Of a stretch of 13,987 nt of DNA, positions 1 to 6,586 are shown one piece after another. Numbering within the stretch: position 1 is the first letter of the stretch; each line of letters begins with the position of its first letter. Under the pieces are notes generated by a model. The model was given only the letters and a program-made list of their open reading frames with translations, was not told the DNA's origin and searched no databases. The stretch is from NCBI GenBank assembly GCA_938049335.1, contig CALIYX010000002.1, forward strand, positions 1 through 13,987, given 5' to 3'. The DNA is from an uncultured Clostridia bacterium (lineage in GTDB: Bacteria; Bacillota; Clostridia; Peptostreptococcales; Anaerovoracaceae). The position numbers and the translations under genes were made by a program.

Positions 1-1
1 C

Positions 2-105
2 TGTCAAGAAGTTTTTCATTCTTTTTTTAACTTTTCTAAATGGTTTTTATCTGCCGCTTTCGTGACAGCTTGATTATATTACCACAGCTTCAAATATCTT
101 GTCAA
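2..105 (-). promoter_or_regulatory. Tandem strong promoters firing leftward out of the window
   Basis: On the minus strand a TTGACA box (100-105) is followed after 18 bases by TAATAT (76-81), preceded by TGG, so it is an extended -10. An A/T-rich tract lies just upstream of the -35 (106-130). About 70 bases further on, a second perfect TTGACA (2-7) sits directly downstream of another A/T-rich stretch (8-40); its -10 would fall outside the window. Two consensus -35 boxes in tandem, each behind an A/T-rich UP-like tract, is the usual layout of ribosomal RNA or other stable-RNA operon promoters in Firmicutes. That the downstream gene is an rRNA operon is inference. Confidence 0.6.
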
Positions 106-165
106 TCACTTTTTTGAAATTAATTGAAATAAATCTAAGTCTTGCTTGGCTGTGTAAATAAAGCC

Positions 166-2415
166 CTAATTTACGTATATCCTTACAGTCTTGTTATCCT
201 GCTTTGCTTCTTTGATGCATGCCGATATATCAACAAAATCTGTAGCTGCAATTATGTCCTGATCGGATATATCTCTTTTGATAATCTTATATTCTTTAGA
301 CTTTCTGTCTATGAACTCGTTCTCATCCCATCCATGTTCACTGACCATCAGTGGAAGAGCCCCGTAGTGCACGCCATCGGTTTCGAGTGAATCAATTACT
401 CTCTCTGCTCCTAGCTCTTGAAGCAAGATTATCGTTTCTTCATTATATACATTGAATCCGTAGTCAGCGTATAGGTGCAAAGTCTCTCCATGCCCATACT
501 TTCTTTCTAGCTTCTTAATAAACGCAAGCGTACCGAGGTTGCCTATATATATTCCATGTTTACCAGCCAGCTTCCAAAGTTCCTCTTCACTCTTTGATAG
601 AATCTCAGATTCCTTGCCCTTTGATATATTACTTATATATGGAATGATTCTTTCGTCGCTAGGACACTCCTCAATTAGATCCGCTGCTGGAATTAGGTAG
701 CTGAGTTCAACTTTCGATTCTGTACACTTCGCTTCGGTTTCAGATCTATTGAATTTTTTATATGCATCTAGGCTGTAGAAGAATATCTCTAGCCTTGCAC
801 TATCGTCTCGTTTTGCTTTTAGGAGCGAACTTGGAAGCTCAAGCGTCGGCTTTCCATTTTTTATATATCCATTCCTGCCTTCACATAGCGCTGATTCGAA
901 TAAACTTAGCGTCTCCCGCCTTAATTTGTTCAGTTCGGACATCTGAACCTTTAGACAGAATTCTCCGTTAAAATCGATTTTTTCGGCACTGAACGGACTT
1001 CCGCCCAGTTTGGCTAGTGCTTTAGCTATTCTGTCTCTTGCAGATGTTTCTGCAGGCTCAAAACACTCTGTCTCGTTTACTACGCTTATGATTCCACTTT
1101 CATCGCTTATGCAAATCTGTATCTTGCCATCTAGTTCATTGCATTCTATATTTATCTTTGCTTTACGTAAGAATTTACCCTCGTTCCAGTCTTTGTTCTT
1201 ATAACTATTTGCTGCTAGCTCGATTTGATCCCTACTAGTTATCCTGTAGACTGCGCACGACTTCTCGACACGATCTTTGATGTCACCGACTATGTATATG
1301 CCTTTGCCATCTTCCTTTAGATAAGTTACGACGTTGCCTGCCCTAATATTTTTCCCGCGGATTTCAATTCCGTCGCCTAGGCGCAGCTCTTTGCTAGAGC
1401 TTATTTTGATTAGGTTTCTACCTGCATTTGCATTTAGAACCTTGCCTATTTCGACGCCTTTGTGCTTTGATATTTCACCCGACATGAAGTCTTGCGGATT
1501 TTGTTCGTTTAGATAGGCGCTTGTAAATCCCCTATTGAATATCTGCGTTAATGCAAGTCTATCTTCTTCGCTAAGCTCATAGCTTCCATTCTTTGCATAT
1601 ATGTCGAGATATTTGCGATATATTGATGTCACGACTGCAACATATTCTGGTGATTTCATTCGGCCTTCTATTTTGAGCGAGCGCACTCCTGCTTCGCAGA
1701 GTTTGTCAAGATGGTCTATCATCGACATGTCGCTCGGACTTAGAAGCGCAGTTTCTTTTGTTCCGCCGTTACCGTCCGTACTTTTATACGGAAGCCTGCA
1801 TGGCTGAGCGCATCCTCCTCTGTTTCCACTTCGGCCACCTATGTAGCGACTCATCTGGCACTGCCCCGAATAGCAGACACAGATTGCACCATGACAGAAG
1901 ACCTCAATTTCACAAGGCGTCTCTTTACACAGAGTTTCAATTTCGGCTAGCGATAATTCTCTTGCTGGTACAACGCGGCTGAAGCCTAGCTCCATTGCCT
2001 GAGACACTCCGTCCTTATCAAATACAGATGCCTGTGTTGACATATGAAGTTCGAAACCAGGAAGGTGTTTTCTTACAAGATTAGCAAAACCTATGTCTTG
2101 AACGATTATAGCATCGACTCCAATCACATATAAATTCTTTGCATATTCTAGTGCTTCGAGCAGCTCCTCATCCTTTATAAGGACATTTATTGTTATGTAG
2201 ACTTTTACATTTCTTTTATGTGCAAAGCGCACCGCCTCTTCTATCTCAGATAGCTCAAAATTATGAGCATTGATTCTAGCATTGAAAAGATTGCCTCCTG
2301 CGTAGACGGCATCCGCCCCGCTTTCGACTGCCGCAATAAAAGCCTCTTTGCTTCCGGCAGGGGCAAGCAGCTCGCATATGTTTCTATTTTTGCTCAGGCT
2401 GTTTTGCTTTTCCAT
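166..2415 (-). CDS. U32 family peptidase-like protein with DUF3656 domain, RlhA-type (possible 23S rRNA hydroxylation factor)
   Basis: This is a 749-residue protein of the U32 family. The N-terminal TIM-barrel-like part opens with ELLAPAGS and has the family core EVFCHGAICVCYSGQC near residues 171-186, then a GGCAQPC motif about 15 residues on; these conserved cysteines are of the kind that bind an iron-sulfur cluster in studied U32 proteins. SLKIEGRMKSPEYV follows near residue 247. A DUF3656-like middle region (about 400-520) and a second U32-like repeat (YADYGFNVYNEE, near 670) give the long architecture of E. coli RlhA (YdcP), which is needed for hydroxylation of 23S rRNA C2501. The 'peptidase' name is historical, and no protease triad is visible. 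I chose the ATG at 2415 because AGGTGAT ends one base upstream; a GTG at 2421 is possible. It overlaps the upstream RNA methyltransferase gene by 32 bases, so the two are probably translationally coupled. The exact substrate in this organism is inferred. Confidence 0.85.
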   Translation of the reverse strand: MEKQNSLSKNRNICELLAPAGSKEAFIAAVESGADAVYAGGNLFNARINAHNFELSEIEEAVRFAHKRNVKVYITINVLIKDEELLEALEYAKNLYVIGVDAIIVQDIGFANLVRKHLPGFELHMSTQASVFDKDGVSQAMELGFSRVVPARELSLAEIETLCKETPCEIEVFCHGAICVCYSGQCQMSRYIGGRSGNRGGCAQPCRLPYKSTDGNGGTKETALLSPSDMSMIDHLDKLCEAGVRSLKIEGRMKSPEYVAVVTSIYRKYLDIYAKNGSYELSEEDRLALTQIFNRGFTSAYLNEQNPQDFMSGEISKHKGVEIGKVLNANAGRNLIKISSSKELRLGDGIEIRGKNIRAGNVVTYLKEDGKGIYIVGDIKDRVEKSCAVYRITSRDQIELAANSYKNKDWNEGKFLRKAKINIECNELDGKIQICISDESGIISVVNETECFEPAETSARDRIAKALAKLGGSPFSAEKIDFNGEFCLKVQMSELNKLRRETLSLFESALCEGRNGYIKNGKPTLELPSSLLKAKRDDSARLEIFFYSLDAYKKFNRSETEAKCTESKVELSYLIPAADLIEECPSDERIIPYISNISKGKESEILSKSEEELWKLAGKHGIYIGNLGTLAFIKKLERKYGHGETLHLYADYGFNVYNEETIILLQELGAERVIDSLETDGVHYGALPLMVSEHGWDENEFIDRKSKEYKIIKRDISDQDIIAATDFVDISACIKEAKQDNKTVRIYVN

Positions 2416-3547
2416 TATCACCTAGCTTCTTTCCATGAAATTGATAGTAGCACACCTCAAGTCTACCGTTGTATAGCTTGCGCCTTCTATCAGCCTTTCT
2501 TCCGAAGACCTTTGCTTCTATGTCCTTGTCCGTAGTTACCATGAACATAGACCAGCTTGGATTTTCAGCAAAGAACTTCTTGTACTTGCTGTAGATTGCT
2601 GCTATCTGTTTTTGTTCACCGATTCTCTCGCCGTAAGGCGGATTGGTTATGATTATTCCTGAAGGCTTTGATGCTTTGATCCTAGCCATATCTGCATTTA
2701 TGAATCTGATGCAGTCGTCAACTCCTGCTTCGATAGCATTTTCCTTTGCCGCTTCGATAGCCATCTTATCTATATCGATTGCGACGATGTCTAGCTTTGC
2801 TTCATCATCCATCAAATCGTAGGCGCGCTTCTTCTCTTCCTTCCAAAGCTTCTTGTCTATGGCTTCCCATTCTTCACATGCGAAGCTTCTTGAAAGTCCT
2901 GGTGCAATATTTCTTCCTATCATAGCAGCCTCTATTGCTATGGTTCCAGATCCACAACAAGGATCGAGCAATACTCTGTCCTTATTCCAAAACGAAAGCT
3001 GTACCATTGCAGCTGCAAGAGTCTCTTTGATTGGAGCAGCTACAGTTTTAACTCTATAACCTCTCTTATGAAGTCCAGATCCGCTTGTATCTACTGTCAA
3101 AGTAACCCTATCTTTTAGTATGGTAACCTTTACCGTATACTCTGCACCAGTTTCTGGAAGATTCTCCATCATATACGCTTCACCGAGTCTAGAGGCTATT
3201 GCCTTCTTGCAGATTCCCTGACACGCAGGCACACTGTGAAGCTGAGACTTAACCGAAGTTCCAGTAACTGTGAACTTTCCATCTGGCGGTATAAGTGCTT
3301 CCCACATCAAAGCCTTTGTCTGTTGAAAGAGCTCCTCAAAGGTCCTTGCCTCAAATTCTGCCATCTTTAGTAAAACTCTATCGGCCGTTCTAAGCCAAAG
3401 ATTGCTCCTTACTATAGCACGCTCGTCGCCCTCAAAGGTAACCTTTCCGTCCTCAGTTTTGAGCACCTTGTAATCAAGGCTTTCTATTTCGCGCCTTACA
3501 ACAGCTTCAAGTCCAAAGGTCGCTGTCGCTATCAGCTCATATCTCAT
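2384..3547 (-). CDS. THUMP-domain class I SAM-dependent RNA methyltransferase (RlmL/YpsC-type)
   Basis: This 387-residue protein matches the THUMP plus UPF0020 methyltransferase family (B. subtilis YpsC; N-terminal half of E. coli RlmL, which makes m2G2445 in 23S rRNA). An N-terminal ferredoxin-like/THUMP region (about 1-155) leads to the linker SGSGLHKRGYR (155-165). The Rossmann core has the SAM-binding motif DPCCGSGT (195-202), an acidic strand end VAIDID (255-260) and the catalytic NPPYGER (302-308), typical of N2-guanine methyltransferases. The length is normal for the single-domain family; the RlmK half of the E. coli fusion is absent. The start is set by AGGAG six bases before the ATG; a second, stronger Shine-Dalgarno sequence lies further upstream (see separate entry). 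It is the first gene of a pair with the U32 gene. I see no convincing sigma-A promoter just upstream, so some transcription may come through from mreB. Confidence 0.9.
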   Translation of the reverse strand: MRYELIATATFGLEAVVRREIESLDYKVLKTEDGKVTFEGDERAIVRSNLWLRTADRVLLKMAEFEARTFEELFQQTKALMWEALIPPDGKFTVTGTSVKSQLHSVPACQGICKKAIASRLGEAYMMENLPETGAEYTVKVTILKDRVTLTVDTSGSGLHKRGYRVKTVAAPIKETLAAAMVQLSFWNKDRVLLDPCCGSGTIAIEAAMIGRNIAPGLSRSFACEEWEAIDKKLWKEEKKRAYDLMDDEAKLDIVAIDIDKMAIEAAKENAIEAGVDDCIRFINADMARIKASKPSGIIITNPPYGERIGEQKQIAAIYSKYKKFFAENPSWSMFMVTTDKDIEAKVFGRKADRRRKLYNGRLEVCYYQFHGKKLGDNGKAKQPEQK

Positions 3548-3553
3548 CGTCTT

Positions 3554-3608
3554 CTCCTATATTTTCTAACATCCTCCTTTGATGCATGAATGAATGCATA
3601 CATCAAAG
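3554..3608 (-). promoter_or_regulatory. Leader with tandem Shine-Dalgarno sequences and a hairpin
   Basis: Reading the minus strand toward the methyltransferase gene, CTTTGAT (from 3608) can pair with ATCAAAG (3577-3583), with a GCAT/ATGC inner stem, a four-base bulge and a six-base loop. The 3' arm runs into a strong AAAGGAGG (3573-3580), which abuts an ATG at 3570-3572 with no spacer. A second, weaker AGGAG (3554-3558) lies six bases before the true start at 3547. The outer SD cannot serve the abutting ATG well and is too far from the real start, so its role is unclear; a ribosome standby or regulatory site is possible. Confidence 0.3.
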
Positions 3609-3650
3609 ATAATCATCCCTTTTGCGGTACAGCCTTAGGCTAGCTACCAT

Positions 3651-3692
3651 TTAAAAATGGACGCCTCCCATGTGAAACACAAGGAAGCATCC
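3651..3692 (-). terminator. Rho-independent terminator of mreB
   Basis: On the minus strand a long hairpin spans 3659-3692. GGATGCTTCCT pairs with GGGAGGCGTCC, including G-U pairs; past a one-base bulge TGTG pairs with CACA, closing a TTT loop. An ATTTTTAAA tract (3651-3658) follows. It lies 46 bases after the mreB stop codon, which fits termination of a single-gene transcript. Confidence 0.7.
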
Positions 3693-3738
3693 ACTAATCT
3701 GACTTATTTATAAAATGTGTTCTCCAGTATTATGCACA

Positions 3739-4755
3739 TTATAGATAAGGTTCTCTTCTGTTGAGTTTGTTGCTCTCAATTGACTCGATAACGTTTAGCG
3801 CATTTCCGGTTCCTATCGCAACGCACTGCTCAGGATTCTCAGCAATTCTTACGTTTATTCCTGTTCTTGCCTGGATACGCTTGTCAAGTCCGTAGAGGTA
3901 GGCACCACCACCTGTTAGAACTATGCCTGAGCTTGTGATGTCGGCCGCAAGTTCAGGAGGTGTCTGCTCAAGAACGCTATGCACCGCCTCGCAGATTGTG
4001 TATAGAGGTTCCTCAAGAGCTTCCATGATTTCTTCTGATGTTATCTCTACAACCTTAGGAAGTCCACTTACAAGGTCTCTACCTCTGCACTCAGCAGTTA
4101 TGGTCTCTTCTCTTGGTGATGCTGTTCCGAGCTTCTTCTTGAGATCCTCACTTGTTCTCTCACCTATGTAGAGCTTGTGATTCTTTCTCATATATCTAAC
4201 GATGTACTCGTCGAACTTATCTCCGGCAACCTTAACAGAAGCACTAGCAACGATACCGCCCAGAGCGATTACCGCAATGTCTGTTGTACCACCACCGACA
4301 TCTATTACCATAACTCCGTCTGGTCTAGCGATATCAAGACCAGCACCAATAGCTGCTGCCACTGGCTCCTCAATTAGGTAAACATTCTTGCCGCCCGCCT
4401 GTGTAGCCGCTTCTCTAACCGCACGTTTTTCTACTTCGGTTACTCCACTAGGTACGCAAACCATGATTCTTGGTTTGAAGAAGAAACCGCTACCACAAGC
4501 CTTCTTGATGAAGTACTTAAGCATCTTCTCTGTAATATCATAGTCTGAGATTACACCATCCCTAAGCGGCTTAACCGCTACTATGTTAGCCGGTGTTCTA
4601 CCTAGCATCTGTCTTGCTTCTTCACCTACTGCAAGAATCTCATCTGTATCCTGATTAACCGCAACAACAGACGGCTCCTCAAGTACGATACCCTTATTCT
4701 TTATATAAACCAATACATTGGCTGTTCCCAAATCTATTCCAACTTCAGTTGCCAT
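3739..4755 (-). CDS. mreB: Rod shape-determining protein, MreB/Mbl family
   Basis: This 338-residue bacterial actin forms membrane-associated filaments that guide lateral peptidoglycan synthesis. Actin-fold nucleotide motifs are in place: phosphate-1 GIDLGTANVLVY (6-17), phosphate-2 DVGGGTTD (152-159), the adenosine motif LTGGGA (280-285), and LIEEPVAAAIGAGL (127-140) around the catalytic glutamate. NVLV in the first motif resembles B. subtilis Mbl, while VMVCVPSGVTEVEKRAV-like sequence (98-113) resembles MreB, so the paralogue type is not settled. The length is typical. A clear SD (AAGGAA) precedes the ATG. The gene stands alone between its own sigma-A promoter and terminator; no mreC or mreD is adjacent, as is also true of mbl and mreBH in B. 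subtilis. Confidence 0.95.
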   Translation of the reverse strand: MATEVGIDLGTANVLVYIKNKGIVLEEPSVVAVNQDTDEILAVGEEARQMLGRTPANIVAVKPLRDGVISDYDITEKMLKYFIKKACGSGFFFKPRIMVCVPSGVTEVEKRAVREAATQAGGKNVYLIEEPVAAAIGAGLDIARPDGVMVIDVGGGTTDIAVIALGGIVASASVKVAGDKFDEYIVRYMRKNHKLYIGERTSEDLKKKLGTASPREETITAECRGRDLVSGLPKVVEITSEEIMEALEEPLYTICEAVHSVLEQTPPELAADITSSGIVLTGGGAYLYGLDKRIQARTGINVRIAENPEQCVAIGTGNALNVIESIESNKLNRREPYL

Positions 4756-4790
4756 AAAATTTCCTTTCCATCAACAAAATAGTTACTCCT

Positions 4791-4819
4791 ATTATATACA
4801 AGATATGAACTTTTTTCAA
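4791..4819 (-). promoter_or_regulatory. Sigma-A promoter of mreB
   Basis: On the minus strand TTGAAA (4814-4819) and TATAAT (4791-4796) are separated by exactly 17 bases. The expected transcription start is near 4784, giving a leader of about 30 bases before the mreB start codon. Confidence 0.8.
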
Positions 4820-4849
4820 TGCAAAGCATGTTTTTGATTTGTAAAAGAG

Positions 4850-5890
4850 CTAATTTTTAAGTAGATTTTTGATGGAGTTTATCAAAGCATCTACATCCTC
4901 TTCCGTTGTTCCCCACGCAGTTACAAACCTTGCTACGATTTTGCCATCTCTCTCAGGAGTCCATTCATAAAAGAAAAAGTTTTTCTCAAGTTCCTTTACT
5001 ACCTCAGTTGGTAGATAAGGAAATACCTGATTCGTCTGAGATGTTCCCAAAAACTTGCATCCAAGCTCATCTAATCCATTTCTCAGCTTTTCTGCCAGCT
5101 CGTTTGCGTGCCTTGCCATTCCGAAGTAGATGCTGTCTTCTCCACCTTCGAGCAAAGCCTCAAACTGAACACCTATAAGTCTCCCCTTTGCAAGGAGACC
5201 GCAGTTCTGTTTGATCATCCAGCGGAAATGCTCGTTCATCTCAGGGTTTGATATTATGAGCGCCTCTCCGAAAAGAGCTCCATTCTTGGTTGCACCTAGA
5301 TAAAAAGCATCGCATAGTTTCGCAAGTTCCTTTAGACTCACATCACAGTACTTACTTGTGAGTGCCGAGGCCATTCTCGCGCCATCGATATATAGGTACA
5401 TATTTCTTGCCTTACAGCAATCATACAGTGCCTCAAGTTCAGCTTTACCATACAAAGATCCGCACTCTGTCGGCTGAGAGATATACACTAGCTTAGGGAT
5501 TACAGTGTGCTCATCCTCATATTCATCCCAGGCTGCATTTATACTCTTTACTGTGAGTTTTCCGTCTTCATCTGGCATGGCAATTATTCTATGACCCGTC
5601 GCCTCAACGCCGCCAGTCTCATGTGAATATATATGTCCGGTTTTCACAGCTACAACTGCCTCGTAAGGTCTTAGGCTTGCCGAAATTAAAGTAACATTAC
5701 AAGGGGTTCCACCGACCATCATATGCACGTCGCAGTCTTCTCTTCCGATAAGCTCCTTAATCATCTTTGCCGCATTCTCGCAGTGAATATCTAGACCATA
5801 GCCGTCTGTATGTTCAAGGTTTGTTTTTTGCAAGGCCTCAAGAACCTTAGGGTGGGCTCCCTGGCTGTAATCTGATCTAAAATAAATCAT
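4850..5890 (-). CDS. ltaE: Low-specificity threonine aldolase / beta-eliminating lyase family (PLP enzyme)
   Basis: This 346-residue fold-type I PLP enzyme of the beta-eliminating lyase/threonine aldolase family would cleave L-threonine (or allo-threonine) to glycine and acetaldehyde in the cytoplasm. It opens with FRSDYSQGAHPKVLEAL and has the HTDGYGLD substrate loop near 27-34. H86 in TGHIYSHE is probably the residue stacking on the cofactor. D169 in YIDGARMASAL is expected to contact the pyridine nitrogen, and YLGATKNGALFGEAL (197-211) supplies the Schiff-base lysine K202. The length matches family members. GGGAGG lies eight bases before the ATG, inside the end of the upstream gene. Only two bases separate it from the upstream ECF S component gene, so they form an operon. 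Related family members act on other beta-hydroxy amino acids, so the substrate is not certain. Confidence 0.88.
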   Translation of the reverse strand: MIYFRSDYSQGAHPKVLEALQKTNLEHTDGYGLDIHCENAAKMIKELIGREDCDVHMMVGGTPCNVTLISASLRPYEAVVAVKTGHIYSHETGGVEATGHRIIAMPDEDGKLTVKSINAAWDEYEDEHTVIPKLVYISQPTECGSLYGKAELEALYDCCKARNMYLYIDGARMASALTSKYCDVSLKELAKLCDAFYLGATKNGALFGEALIISNPEMNEHFRWMIKQNCGLLAKGRLIGVQFEALLEGGEDSIYFGMARHANELAEKLRNGLDELGCKFLGTSQTNQVFPYLPTEVVKELEKNFFFYEWTPERDGKIVARFVTAWGTTEEDVDALINSIKNLLKN

Positions 5891-5892
5891 GC

Positions 5893-6444
5893 CTATTTCC
5901 TCCCTCTATATGCTAAGTTTGTCTTTTCTAAAGCAATTACGACAGCCGGAATCAAAACTATATGAAGCAATACTCCTGGCATCGCGTCTATAAAAGCATA
6001 CGTCATAAACATTTGATACGTGAAATGAAGCCCGGCCTGACTCGAGAGCGCAATCATACTCGCTCCCCAGACAATTCTACCAACTATCATTGCCGTTATC
6101 AGAGAAACATATATACTACCTGTCTTCCTAGGAAGCTGGCTATATAGCAAGCCTGATATTAGTCCATAGGTCGCAAGCTCAAAGCTCATTGCAAAGCCCG
6201 CTGGAATCAAAGCTGGCACTCCATGTAACAAAAGACTTAGCATTGGCGCAGCTAAACCAACAACAAATCCAATCACTGGTCCACAAGCAAACCCAGCTAT
6301 CAAAACTGGAATATGCATAGGGCGAAGCCCTTGTCCAAAGCGCGGAACCTGATCAGTAAGCATCGGTAAAACAGCACTAATTGCAAGGCATATCAGCGCC
6401 ATAATTAAGTATGAAGTTTTAGTTACCTTCTTTTTCTTTGCCAT
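5893..6444 (-). CDS. ECF transporter S component (substrate-binding membrane subunit), substrate unknown
   Basis: This 183-residue hydrophobic protein has a short basic N-terminus (MAKKKKVTK) and about six membrane segments (roughly 11-28, 43-60, 58-77, 82-101, 110-134, 145-172). The run RPMHIPVLIAGFACGPVIG (41-59), followed by GLAAPMLSLLLHG and AMSFELATYGLISGLLY, is characteristic of ECF-type vitamin transporter S components. Such proteins capture a vitamin or precursor and dock on a shared EcfT-EcfA-EcfA' module, which is not encoded here. The substrate cannot be read from the sequence. The gene is first in an operon with the threonine aldolase-like gene. AGGAG sits six bases before the ATG, and a promoter lies upstream. 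Confidence 0.82.
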   Translation of the reverse strand: MAKKKKVTKTSYLIMALICLAISAVLPMLTDQVPRFGQGLRPMHIPVLIAGFACGPVIGFVVGLAAPMLSLLLHGVPALIPAGFAMSFELATYGLISGLLYSQLPRKTGSIYVSLITAMIVGRIVWGASMIALSSQAGLHFTYQMFMTYAFIDAMPGVLLHIVLIPAVVIALEKTNLAYRGRK

Positions 6445-6468
6445 ATATTCTCCTAGTTTTTCCTATCG

Positions 6469-6499
6469 ATTATAATAACACACCTATGTTCTCTGTCAA
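6469..6499 (-). promoter_or_regulatory. Sigma-A promoter of the ECF S component / aldolase operon
   Basis: A perfect minus-strand TTGACA (6494-6499) is followed after 16 bases by TATTAT (6472-6477); TATAAT at 6469-6474 overlaps it at a less favourable 19-base spacing. The leader to the ATG at 6444 would be about 20 bases. Confidence 0.7.
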
Positions 6500-6525
6500 A
6501 TGAAATAGGACCAGATTATCAGATA

Positions 6526-6559
6526 CAAAAAACCCGAACTGAGCATTCTCAGTCCGGGT
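6526..6559 (-). terminator. Rho-independent terminator of the thiolase gene
   Basis: On the minus strand ACCCG-G-ACTGAG pairs with CTCAGT-T-CGGGT around a four-base loop (stem arms 6548-6559 and 6532-6543, one mismatch), followed directly by TTTTTT (6527-6532). It begins 28 bases after the thiolase stop codon. Confidence 0.92.
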
Positions 6560-6586
6560 GAAAAAACATTTTTTATTGGCTTAATG

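Noticed and set aside
142..390. 82-residue plus-strand open frame at the left end
   Set aside because: It is mostly antisense to the U32 gene end, has no SD or family motif, and its hydrophobic look is a by-product of A/T-rich DNA.
166..2421. GTG start at 2421 for the U32 protein
   Set aside because: The GTG is itself part of AGGTGAT, which serves the ATG at 2415 at good spacing; the difference is only two residues, so this is not certain.
3535..3570. An 11-codon leader frame (MLENIGEDDEI) behind AAAGGAGG before the methyltransferase gene
   Set aside because: The SD abuts the ATG with no spacer, the frame overlaps the real start, and it shows no amino acid bias typical of attenuator leaders.
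3631..3645. AGCCTTAGGCT palindrome between mreB and the methyltransferase gene
   Set aside because: It is short, has no T tract and no promoter element, and no known operator matches.
4819..4835. ATGC-AAA-GCAT followed by TTTTT as a terminator after the aldolase gene
   Set aside because: The stem is four base pairs and the T run is on the plus strand, where no gene ends.
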